In this document: positions 40,691 through 49,286 of the stretch, one piece after another | How the letters are laid out: the number at the start of each line of letters is the position of its first letter | Position numbering within the stretch: position 1 is the first letter of the stretch | Source: Bacteroidales bacterium | GTDB taxonomy: Bacteria; Bacteroidota; Bacteroidia; Bacteroidales; UBA10428 | Length of the DNA: 64,000 bases | Reading direction: 5' to 3' | NCBI GenBank assembly: GCA_016928305.1 | Contig: JAFGKY010000114.1 | Location: 1-64,000 of the forward strand | Made by a program: the position numbers and the translations under genes | The notes under the pieces: generated by a model | Seen by the model: the letters and a program-made list of their open reading frames with translations, nothing else | Database searches by the model: none | Told to the model about the DNA's origin: nothing

Positions 40691-42391
40691 TTACGGAATA
40701 AAATAGTAGAAAAAACCTTCATCATTATTATAAACTCCTTGACTTCCTATGTATCCTTTGTTGTCTATAACAAATAAGATATCAGGGAAAAAATATCCGG
40801 GAATAACATACAGTTTTAGCCAAAAATCGGTTTCGGGATCATATTCATATATATTGCTTACTTCATTCTCGTATAGCCAGGCGTAACCTTTTAAATCATT
40901 TGAAAATAAGAGATGCCAACTATTTTCAGGACAATTATCTTTTTGCATCCAGGTATCATTCAGACTGTCATATTCCCATAAATCTCCATAATAGTTAGAT
41001 ATATAGGCTTTTGTATTAATAACGAACGAATTAAAAAGCACTGTAGTAATTGCGGGACAAACATTAAGTTCTGTCCAGGAATCATCATCAGGATTATACC
41101 TCCAGACATAGTTATAAATTCCAACCACAACAAATCCCTTGCCATCAATGGAAAATCCTGTGCAGGTATAAAAAATTGCCGGCAGATTTTTCAGTTGTTT
41201 CCATGTGTCTGTTAACGGATCGTATTCCCACATGTCCTGTTTGTAATAGGGATCATTCCCTCCACCTGCTCCAATGTATGCTTTTTCATTTATGATGAAA
41301 ACAAAAGGATTACTGCGATAGTTGCCTGGGAAATTGCTTTTTTGATTCCATGAATCATTAATGGAATTATATTGATACAGGGAATTATCGAGTAAAACAT
41401 AGCCGTATTGATTAATACTGAATGAACAGGATACATAAAAATAATCATTAAGGGGCAGGTCAGCCAAAGAAACTTTCCACCAGCTTTGTTTCATGGTGAA
41501 GCCTTGCGTATAGCCATAATGCTTTTCACCGAAGGAAACAGAAATATTGACCATTTCATCCGATTGATCTATTTTACCGGTGGGAGGGACAAAAACAATC
41601 ATTTTATTTTCCTCTATGGAATAAACGGTTGCCAGACTATTACCAAAGCTTATTTCACAAGGTTGTCCATTGACAATCAGGTACTCTCCTTCAATAGTCA
41701 CAAGATCTCCCGGTTTACCTTCCATGGGATACACCGATACTATTTTAGGTCCCAGAATGGTATAATGGCTTTCAGATGTATCGGATTTTCCGAGTACGCT
41801 TACAATGATCGGATAATCTCCGTAATTACTCACTTGCGGTGATGTAATTATAATCTCATTTGTGTCCGACCTCACCACGGTGCAGGGTATATCTCCCAGT
41901 CTCACCAGGTTTCTTTCATTCAGGCGACTGAAATTCCTTCCGGTTATGGTAATTTCTGTGCCATCAAGTCCGGAAGCCGGAGAAAAGGAAAGAATCTCAG
42001 GAGGTGAACTGCCTTTACTCAGGAATGATTCTTCATTTGCATAAACAAGGTATGCAGAGGACCGGATATATGCTCTTACATAATACGTAACATCCTTTTC
42101 CAGATCGGAGGTAATTTTGCATGTATAGGGCCCGGTTGCAGGCATATAGTCCAATTCCGCTTTAAAATCATCTACCGTCGGTGAATGATCAATACTCCAT
42201 ACAAAACCGCATTCCAGGATACTGTAATCGCCAACATTTGTTATGGTGGCATTCAGGACTGCCCCTGAATTGTCGGTAACAATATTCTGTGTATAAAGAA
42301 TGGGGAAATCTTTTGACCTGTTGTCCGATCCATTTTCACAGCCTATTACCAGGCAGGCGGTTAAGGAAACCAGGAACAATTGATTTTTCAT
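40691..42391 (-). CDS. Lipoprotein with IPT/TIG domains and Kelch-type propeller (paralogue of 37308-39419)
   Basis: SFSPASGLDGTEITITGRNFSRLNERNLVRLG; MWEYDPLTDTWKQLKNLPA; LWEYDSLNDTWMQKDNCPE. Confidence 0.85.
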   Translation of the reverse strand: MKNQLFLVSLTACLVIGCENGSDNRSKDFPILYTQNIVTDNSGAVLNATITNVGDYSILECGFVWSIDHSPTVDDFKAELDYMPATGPYTCKITSDLEKDVTYYVRAYIRSSAYLVYANEESFLSKGSSPPEILSFSPASGLDGTEITITGRNFSRLNERNLVRLGDIPCTVVRSDTNEIIITSPQVSNYGDYPIIVSVLGKSDTSESHYTILGPKIVSVYPMEGKPGDLVTIEGEYLIVNGQPCEISFGNSLATVYSIEENKMIVFVPPTGKIDQSDEMVNISVSFGEKHYGYTQGFTMKQSWWKVSLADLPLNDYFYVSCSFSINQYGYVLLDNSLYQYNSINDSWNQKSNFPGNYRSNPFVFIINEKAYIGAGGGNDPYYKQDMWEYDPLTDTWKQLKNLPAIFYTCTGFSIDGKGFVVVGIYNYVWRYNPDDDSWTELNVCPAITTVLFNSFVINTKAYISNYYGDLWEYDSLNDTWMQKDNCPENSWHLLFSNDLKGYAWLYENEVSNIYEYDPETDFWLKLYVIPGYFFPDILFVIDNKGYIGSQGVYNNDEGFFYYFIP

Positions 42392-42395
42392 AGGA

Positions 42396-43553
42396 TCAGA
42401 AGTTAACGCCGGATAAGATGAAGAATGAATTTAGGAGAACTAGCTCCCGGCTGAAAATACTGTATGTTTTTGAATACCGGATCTCAACAGAAATGGAATT
42501 CTTCGGGCTTAAATTGAATTGCATTCCGAAACCTGCTGTCAATCCGGCCTGATGCCTTATGGTTAACAGATCATAAGCAGGCTTGTTTAATTCAATAATA
42601 TTCTGGTTGAAAATGGCTGTATATCCGTGCGAATCACTTTTCAGATGAAATGAATAGATACCACCGGCACTGACAAAAGGACGGTAATTGATAAAAGGAC
42701 AGGTATACCGGAAAAAAACAGGCAGGTTCAAATAATTTGTTTCGACGGTCAGGTCAACATCACTGTATTCGCTTCGCCTGTTGTATGAAAATGCATTCCG
42801 TGCATAATAAAGCTCAGCATGCAATGAAAAATAACTTACCGAAACCGGCTTATCGATAAACAAGCCGATAATAAAACCTCCGTCGTATTTAAAATCCAGT
42901 TGCTGTGAATAATCTTCGATTGTAATATCATAAATTGAACGGTAAATATATTCCGGAGAAGCGGATATCCGGGTTATTCCGTATCCTGCAATTGCACCGT
43001 ACCGGAATCGGGGGAAAGGTTTATGTCGGCAGTTGTTGTACCAGGTAGCATATTTTTGCATTGAAAGCTTGGTATAGGTTACATATTTCAGTTGATCGGA
43101 CATGAATTTGCATTCACCTGAATAAGTCATAAGTGATTCATGAAAACCTGTGGTTTTGTTCAGACTGTCATTCTTACTTATTTCAATCATTTGTCCGCTT
43201 TCTTTTTCAAGAAAGAATTTGCTCCCGTTTTTATCCTTATAGTAATACAGAGTTAAGTTTCCTTTACTTAATCTTTCAAGGAAAACCTTTTTTTCAACCT
43301 GGTCTAACGTAATAATCCTTGCAATATATACCTTATCATCTTTAAAACCGTATTCGTCAACTTCATAAGGGGTATAGGTTATTATTCTGTCCTTCACTTT
43401 TATCTGGCAAGACCTGGCATTTTGCACGAGTCCTCCATCAAGCATTTGAACGCCAACTGTCATGGTGCTATCCTTGACATAATAGCCTTTTTGTCCGACG
43501 ATGACAGTTGAAGGTATGAAAAGCAGTAACAGAGATATTAATCTATTGCTCAT
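42396..43553 (-). CDS. Outer membrane beta-barrel protein (paralogue of 39410-40630)
   Basis: KVKDRIITYTPYEVDEYGFKDDKVYIARIITLDQVEKKVFLERLSKGNLTLYYYKDK; barrel-like C-terminus. Confidence 0.7.
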   Translation of the reverse strand: MSNRLISLLLLFIPSTVIVGQKGYYVKDSTMTVGVQMLDGGLVQNARSCQIKVKDRIITYTPYEVDEYGFKDDKVYIARIITLDQVEKKVFLERLSKGNLTLYYYKDKNGSKFFLEKESGQMIEISKNDSLNKTTGFHESLMTYSGECKFMSDQLKYVTYTKLSMQKYATWYNNCRHKPFPRFRYGAIAGYGITRISASPEYIYRSIYDITIEDYSQQLDFKYDGGFIIGLFIDKPVSVSYFSLHAELYYARNAFSYNRRSEYSDVDLTVETNYLNLPVFFRYTCPFINYRPFVSAGGIYSFHLKSDSHGYTAIFNQNIIELNKPAYDLLTIRHQAGLTAGFGMQFNLSPKNSISVEIRYSKTYSIFSRELVLLNSFFILSGVNF

Positions 43554-43674
43554 AACAGGATTTTTATCACTATCTGAAAACAGAATAGAAATTATTATAT
43601 CAGGATATCACCTATTAAATAAACTGAACCAAATATACAATTATTTTATTTTGTTAATATTTGTTTCTGTTATT

Positions 43675-45183
43675 TTAATGAGGTTCAGTTTTGCTCATTC
43701 GTGTTGCTCCCGACAAAGCATCAATATCCACACTTTCATCAAAGGAGACCGGTCTGGCCGGAGTCCGGGTAATCAAATTCTTGATTTGCCGGGGTGTCAG
43801 TTCGATTTTATCACTTATAAATTCAGGCCGGTTAAAATTCAAAACATAATCGTTATAAAATTCCGGATCTTTCTGTGGTAAAACAAAAGGCTTGTCAATC
43901 CCTCCGGTCTTATTTATGTGACAGAACCACGGTCGTGAAAAGGTATTATCATCGCGTTTACTTACGAACATGATCCATCGCCCGTTTTCCGACCATACAG
44001 GATAACTCTCCACATAATCTGAATTAACAGGCAGGTTGTGATATTCTTTCGATTCCAGGTCCATGATATAAATGTCGGATTCTTTATTATAAATGGTAAA
44101 GTATCCGTAATCGGCCATGCAGAAGAGTAAGTACCGCCCATCGGGTGATACACGGGGGAAGGATATACTTTTGCCGGTTTCCCTGGCCGTAAGCAATGTA
44201 TCGGATTTTCCCCATTTCATAGTTTGGTAGTCAAACGGGATTCGCAACAGATCGTATTGAATGTTCCTGTAATCGGTTGAATCAAAACCGTTTCCTGAAA
44301 TGTAAAATAAATACCGGCCATCGGGTGACCAGGATGGTACGTTTTCCAGCCTTTTTGTTGATAAAGCAGGACATGTTGTGATCATGTTTCTTTCCACATC
44401 AAGCAATATAATATCTGATGCCCTGTCCTGGACAACCTCATATTTATCGGTCTGTGCAAAAAACTGTTGATGGATCAGATTCACGGAATAAGCAATGTAT
44501 TTCCCCGAAGGGTGCCATGAGGGATAAACTCCTCCCGACATGGTATAGGTTGTTTTTGTATTGACAAACGACAATTCCCCGTTCCCACTGATCACCGTGC
44601 CGGGGAATGTTTTGCGCATGTGCAGTGACATTTGTCCGGGATTGAAATTGGCAAACGAATGACAATTCATGCAATTATTTCTGGCAATTGTGTTGATCAT
44701 AACCGGTGATTCATCGAAATTTTCGAGGCATCGCTGGTAAATACCCATTTCACTCCATAATATGTTCGCGGGAGCAATTTTCCTGTAAACAATATAAGGT
44801 GAAATGGAATCGGATGAAACACGAAGGATTATCGGATCATATCGCTTCCATTGTCCTTTATTCCCGGCATATAGATGAAATAAAATGCTTGTATCTTTAT
44901 TCATTGCTAACATATGCTTCCATTGGTTAAGCGGAATGTTGAAACCTCCCTTCCTTGAACGGAGAAAAAGATCTTTGCCTTGTGTGGTTTCTATTTTCAG
45001 GATGAATACCCTGCCTTTTTCTTTTAGGGTGAAATTCAACGGTGCGATATTGCATGGAATAGTAATGCCGGCATAATCAGGACTGATTTTTGGCATCACG
45101 TCAATTCTTTCTGCTTCGGGCAGATGGTTGCAGGAAAATAATAAGGGTAGTATCCATAAAAAGAATAAGCTTCTTTTTGTCAT
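43675..45183 (-). CDS. TolB/PD40-type propeller lipoprotein with CxxCH motif
   Basis: Lipobox LLFSC; ARNNCMNCHSFANF; PD40 motifs YPSWHPSGKYIAYSVN, VPSWSPDGRYLFYIS, FPRVSPDGRYLLFCMA, YPVWSENGRWIMFVS. Confidence 0.85.
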   Translation of the reverse strand: MTKRSLFFLWILPLLFSCNHLPEAERIDVMPKISPDYAGITIPCNIAPLNFTLKEKGRVFILKIETTQGKDLFLRSRKGGFNIPLNQWKHMLAMNKDTSILFHLYAGNKGQWKRYDPIILRVSSDSISPYIVYRKIAPANILWSEMGIYQRCLENFDESPVMINTIARNNCMNCHSFANFNPGQMSLHMRKTFPGTVISGNGELSFVNTKTTYTMSGGVYPSWHPSGKYIAYSVNLIHQQFFAQTDKYEVVQDRASDIILLDVERNMITTCPALSTKRLENVPSWSPDGRYLFYISGNGFDSTDYRNIQYDLLRIPFDYQTMKWGKSDTLLTARETGKSISFPRVSPDGRYLLFCMADYGYFTIYNKESDIYIMDLESKEYHNLPVNSDYVESYPVWSENGRWIMFVSKRDDNTFSRPWFCHINKTGGIDKPFVLPQKDPEFYNDYVLNFNRPEFISDKIELTPRQIKNLITRTPARPVSFDESVDIDALSGATRMSKTEPH

Positions 45184-45186
45184 TGG

Positions 45187-47034
45187 CTAATATTTTTCAC
45201 TGTATGATCCAGGATTTTTAACGGATGATTTCAACGGTCTGCTGTATAAGTAATAATACCAGTACGTCTGTCTGAACTTATTCAGTGATCTTTTGGCAGC
45301 CGACGGATTACCTTTATACCGGCCAAAAAGAATACCTGAAAATGCATTAAAATTTTGTTGTATGGCTTCGTCTATGGTGTACCCCAACGCATCATTGAAA
45401 ACAGTAATTCCTTTTGTAGCCTGATACATCAAAATTGCTTCCTGACAAGACCGGGGGAGTTTGGCATAGCCCATGCTTTTAAACCGGGGAAGAGATGCAA
45501 GCACCTCACCGGGCCTGTTGGCTAATAAATTGTAAGCGATTAAATATTCAAATGCCATTTTATTCGAAAGACTGTCAGTGGCAAGAAATTTCAGATTATC
45601 GTATGGATCTTCGATAGCTGTGAAAAAATCAGTTGCAGGATTCATTTGCCTGAGCCTCCCAAGCTCGGGATCTTTCTTCACGCAATCGTCGCAATACAAA
45701 TACCTGCGATACTTTTTAGCCCATGCCCTTGTAACGGATGAGGATTCGAGGATATTCAGATACTTTTCTGACGTTTTATATTGTCCGGTTATTATATAAG
45801 ATTTTACAAGACGTTCAAGTATGCGGGGCTGTATGCCGAAAACCGTCAATGCTTCGTTGGCCCAATGCCTCGCTTCATTTATCAATCCCATATCATAGTA
45901 AATATCGCTCAGGGGTATGGTAATTGAAGCGTCCGTCGGGCTTTGAACGATCAATGCTTCCTGGCGCCAGACCTGAGGATAAAAAAACATGTAATCCAGT
46001 ATTATTCCTTTCTGGTACAGGGCTCTGTTTACCAACGAAAGAACGGGCTTTTTCTGGACAATCTCAATATCAGCTGTGTGCAGCAATTCATCCCATTTAT
46101 TTTCGTATGCCAACCGGTCTATACGGATTAATATTTTATAATCCGGCTTATAAGTTATTTTAAAAGTAACAAAAAACAGTAAAGGCAGGAATACTATAAA
46201 ATTAATATAGATCAGCCGTTGTGTGTCGCCACGAGCATTCAGCAGCATTCCGGAGTAATAACTGAGCAACAAAACAATAAAAATAAGTCCGGATGTTGCA
46301 TTGATGATGACCGGTATTATTTCTCTGCCTCCTGTTATAAAATGACCACTGTATGCTTCCCACAGGGATGAATATCGCTGGTCAGAAAGGTACCAAAGAA
46401 CGGGGATAGAAAGAACAATGGCAAGGAACAGAATAGCCTTTACATATTTTTTTTTGTATACGGGTAATGCCAGTGTACCCGCCAGAAACACAGTAAGACC
46501 AGCGCTATCGGTTAAATAATAAACAAGAAAGGCCAGCCATAAATAGGCTATATATTGATAGGCTTTTTTCAGGTTAAGTTTTTGGTATATCACTGCAAAG
46601 CCAAGAGCAACCGTAAAAGCAACAGAGATATCCGGAGTAAACTGGTAACTTCCATGTCCTGCAATCAAAGGAATTACTGCTAACGTAAGGGGAACAGGAA
46701 TGAAAGCATCCGGAATACGTTCCTTAATTAATTGGTATACGAAGAAACACCAGATGCCAGTTTGCAGTAAAACCAGCAATATTGCAACGATTGTATTTCC
46801 ATAAAACTGAAAAATAAAAAGTCCGGTATAATCCGAAATTCCTCCGGCATACGAAAGGTAATATTTGAAAAAACTGAAATTGTTACCAAAGAATGGCTGG
46901 TGCATATGACAGGCAAGGCTCGGATCGACTTTTACAAAGAAATATACCAGCAATGTGACAGCGATAAAAAAGAAAAATGTATTTCCAGCGTTGACAGGTA
47001 TCTTTTTTAGCATAGCCGGCATAGATAACAACAA
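45187..47034 (-). CDS. DUF6057-like polytopic membrane protein with C-terminal TPR-like region
   Basis: N-terminal TM array followed by soluble helical region (EARHWANEALTVFGIQPRILERLVKSYIITGQYKTSEKYLNILE). Confidence 0.75.
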   Translation of the reverse strand: MLLSMPAMLKKIPVNAGNTFFFFIAVTLLVYFFVKVDPSLACHMHQPFFGNNFSFFKYYLSYAGGISDYTGLFIFQFYGNTIVAILLVLLQTGIWCFFVYQLIKERIPDAFIPVPLTLAVIPLIAGHGSYQFTPDISVAFTVALGFAVIYQKLNLKKAYQYIAYLWLAFLVYYLTDSAGLTVFLAGTLALPVYKKKYVKAILFLAIVLSIPVLWYLSDQRYSSLWEAYSGHFITGGREIIPVIINATSGLIFIVLLLSYYSGMLLNARGDTQRLIYINFIVFLPLLFFVTFKITYKPDYKILIRIDRLAYENKWDELLHTADIEIVQKKPVLSLVNRALYQKGIILDYMFFYPQVWRQEALIVQSPTDASITIPLSDIYYDMGLINEARHWANEALTVFGIQPRILERLVKSYIITGQYKTSEKYLNILESSSVTRAWAKKYRRYLYCDDCVKKDPELGRLRQMNPATDFFTAIEDPYDNLKFLATDSLSNKMAFEYLIAYNLLANRPGEVLASLPRFKSMGYAKLPRSCQEAILMYQATKGITVFNDALGYTIDEAIQQNFNAFSGILFGRYKGNPSAAKRSLNKFRQTYWYYYLYSRPLKSSVKNPGSYSEKY

Positions 47035-47130
47035 TTAAGTAACAAATATAGGGATTTTAAGGTTGACTTAGCTGACATCCGGTGGGACCCGTACTAATCA
47101 TGAAGTTTTAGTTACAGAGCTGAAAAACCG

Positions 47131-48189
47131 ATGATTCGTATCTATAAAATCAAGTTGAAGCATAATGGTCAATTTTCTACCTTTGCTGTTCTGACATACC
47201 AGCCGTCAGATTTCATAATGGATAAACAGGAAGCCGTTAAATACATGAATTCATTGGGCAGGGGACGGATACCTTTCCTTTTTGTTATTGATTTTGAGAT
47301 GAAAGCCATCCGGTTTTTTCTTCTGGATCAAAAGCTTCCCCCGACGGTATTGTTTGACTTCCCTTCCATTGGAAACATCGGTTCCAGGCAAAAAAAGAAA
47401 GCCTGTTTTACTTTCCGTAAATATCCTGTTAGCTTCGCGAAATATAACAATGCATTTAAGGCCATACAAAAACACATACAACACGGCAATACGTTTTTAG
47501 TCAACCTCACTTTTCCAACACGTATTGAAACCAGCCTGACACTTCGGGAGATCTTTTTTCAAGCCACGGCAAAGTACAGGATTCTTGTTGATGATGCGTT
47601 TGTATGTTTTTCTCCGGAGACATTTGTAACTATAACCGGCGACACCATTTTCACCTATCCGATGAAGGGGACAGTGGATGCTTCTGTTCATGAACCGGAG
47701 AAGAAAATCCTGTCGGATGAGAAAGAGACGGCTGAACACAGCACCATCGTGGATCTTCTGAGGAATGACCTGAGTATGATAGCCACATCCGTGAAAGTGA
47801 ACCGGTTCCGGTACATCGACCGGATACACACACACGAGGGGGAATTGTTGCAGGTTTCATCGGAAATCAGCGGCAAATTGCCAAGGGGGTTTCGATTGAA
47901 GCTGGGCGAAATCTTCTTTGCTCTGTTGCCGGCAGGTTCGATTACCGGTGCCCCCAAAGAAAAAACAGTTGCCATCATCCGTGAGGCTGAGAAAACAGAC
48001 CGGGGTTATTATACCGGTGTTTGCGGCATTTTTGACGGAAACAACCTGGACAGTGCAGTGATGATCCGTTTTATCGAAATGAAAAATGAAACGATGTTCT
48101 TCCGCAGCGGAGGGGGAATTACCTTTTTAAGTAATGCCAGGGCAGAATATAAAGAACTTAAGGATAAAGTATATGTGCCAATTGCTTGA
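47131..48189 (+). CDS. pabB: Aminodeoxychorismate synthase component I
   Basis: YPMKGTVDAS..KETAEHSTIVDLLRNDLSMIA..SGKLP..LLPAGSITGAPKEKTVAIIREAE..GYYTGVCGIFDG. Confidence 0.92.
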   Translation: MIRIYKIKLKHNGQFSTFAVLTYQPSDFIMDKQEAVKYMNSLGRGRIPFLFVIDFEMKAIRFFLLDQKLPPTVLFDFPSIGNIGSRQKKKACFTFRKYPVSFAKYNNAFKAIQKHIQHGNTFLVNLTFPTRIETSLTLREIFFQATAKYRILVDDAFVCFSPETFVTITGDTIFTYPMKGTVDASVHEPEKKILSDEKETAEHSTIVDLLRNDLSMIATSVKVNRFRYIDRIHTHEGELLQVSSEISGKLPRGFRLKLGEIFFALLPAGSITGAPKEKTVAIIREAEKTDRGYYTGVCGIFDGNNLDSAVMIRFIEMKNETMFFRSGGGITFLSNARAEYKELKDKVYVPIA

Positions 48190-48778
48190 AACAATAAAAG
48201 TGAAGCATAAGAGGCTTATGCAGGTTGCTTACCATAACAACCGTGTTAATGATTCACGCAAGGCTTTGTTCGGGTTAAGCCGGGAATGGGATCTGTCAGA
48301 GATCATTCATATGCCGGATCTTGATCCTGATCTTATATATCGTTGCCGGCTTCTTTATGCAAGAGAAGTTAACAGCATTGAGTTCGTACCTTATGTCAGG
48401 CGAAATATTCAAAATTTGTATGTCGTCGATTGCGGTGATTTCGATTATTCATTCAAATATGCAGAGAGGAGTGTATTCGAAAAGCTGAAGGCAATTGTTC
48501 CTGATCCGGAGGTGGCTGATATTTTGCTGATCAAAAACGGTTTGATTACCGATACTTCTTTTTCAAACATCATTCTGTATGATGGGTTGCGCTGGTATAC
48601 ACCGGCTATCCCACTACTGAAAGGAACTAAACGCGAATACTATATAGATAAGGAAATGATCTTTCCACGGGATATCCGGTTGGATGATCTTCACCTGTAT
48701 AAAAAGCTAAGACTGATCAATGCCATGCTTGATTGGGATGAAGGAGAAGATATCCCTATTGAACATATTATACAATGA
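48173..48778 (+). CDS. Class IV aminotransferase, probable aminodeoxychorismate lyase
   Basis: HNNRVNDSRKALFG...LLIKNGLITDTSFSNIILYDGLRWYTPAIPLLKGTKREYYID; ATG at 48173 overlaps pabB by 17 bp. Confidence 0.82.
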   Translation: MCQLLETIKVKHKRLMQVAYHNNRVNDSRKALFGLSREWDLSEIIHMPDLDPDLIYRCRLLYAREVNSIEFVPYVRRNIQNLYVVDCGDFDYSFKYAERSVFEKLKAIVPDPEVADILLIKNGLITDTSFSNIILYDGLRWYTPAIPLLKGTKREYYIDKEMIFPRDIRLDDLHLYKKLRLINAMLDWDEGEDIPIEHIIQ

Positions 48779-48825
48779 AATGAAAAAAGAAAAGTCATAA
48801 ACCAACCGGCAAGGGCCAGAATGGT

Positions 48826-49227
48826 TCATTCTGCCCTGCTCATTACCATCTTGCCGTGCGAAACTCCTTTAATAGCCAGTATTTTATCAGATAATTCGGT
48901 TAACCGGTTTGCAATACCCTTTATGGCAATAATTTCGAGACAGATGTTATGACTCAGGTGAAAATGCTGAACGGATAAAATTACATCGTGGTAATCATGT
49001 TGTATATCATTTGATTTAGCCGTTATATCCCGCTTATGGTGATCATAGACGATAATAATGGCCCCGGCAACAACATTATTACACTGCCATTTCTTTTCAA
49101 CCAGGCTTTTTTCGATCAAGGCCCGGATAGCCTGGGAACGATTGGGGTATTTGTTCTCTTTTACAAAAGCATCCAGGGCTTTTAATAAATTCTCTTCCAG
49201 GCTGACTCCAAAACGACTTACGGACAT
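48826..49227 (-). CDS. nikR: Nickel-responsive regulator NikR
   Basis: MSVSRFGVSLEENLLKALDAFVKENKYPNRSQAIRALIEKSL RHH domain; HDYHDVILSVQHFHLSHNICLEIIAIKG preserves the His/His/His/Cys metal-site pattern; ORF track start 49389 is too long. Confidence 0.93.
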   Translation of the reverse strand: MSVSRFGVSLEENLLKALDAFVKENKYPNRSQAIRALIEKSLVEKKWQCNNVVAGAIIIVYDHHKRDITAKSNDIQHDYHDVILSVQHFHLSHNICLEIIAIKGIANRLTELSDKILAIKGVSHGKMVMSRAE

Positions 49228-49286
49228 GGCGATATTTTTTATTTGAATTGTGTAATAAAAGTAATCATACAATACGAAACGGCATC

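Noticed and set aside
37308-43553. Considered as a SusCD-type polysaccharide utilisation locus
   Set aside because: Barrels are too small for TonB-dependent SusC (about 400 aa) and lipoproteins are IPT/TIG-Kelch rather than SusD; no glycoside hydrolases are adjacent.
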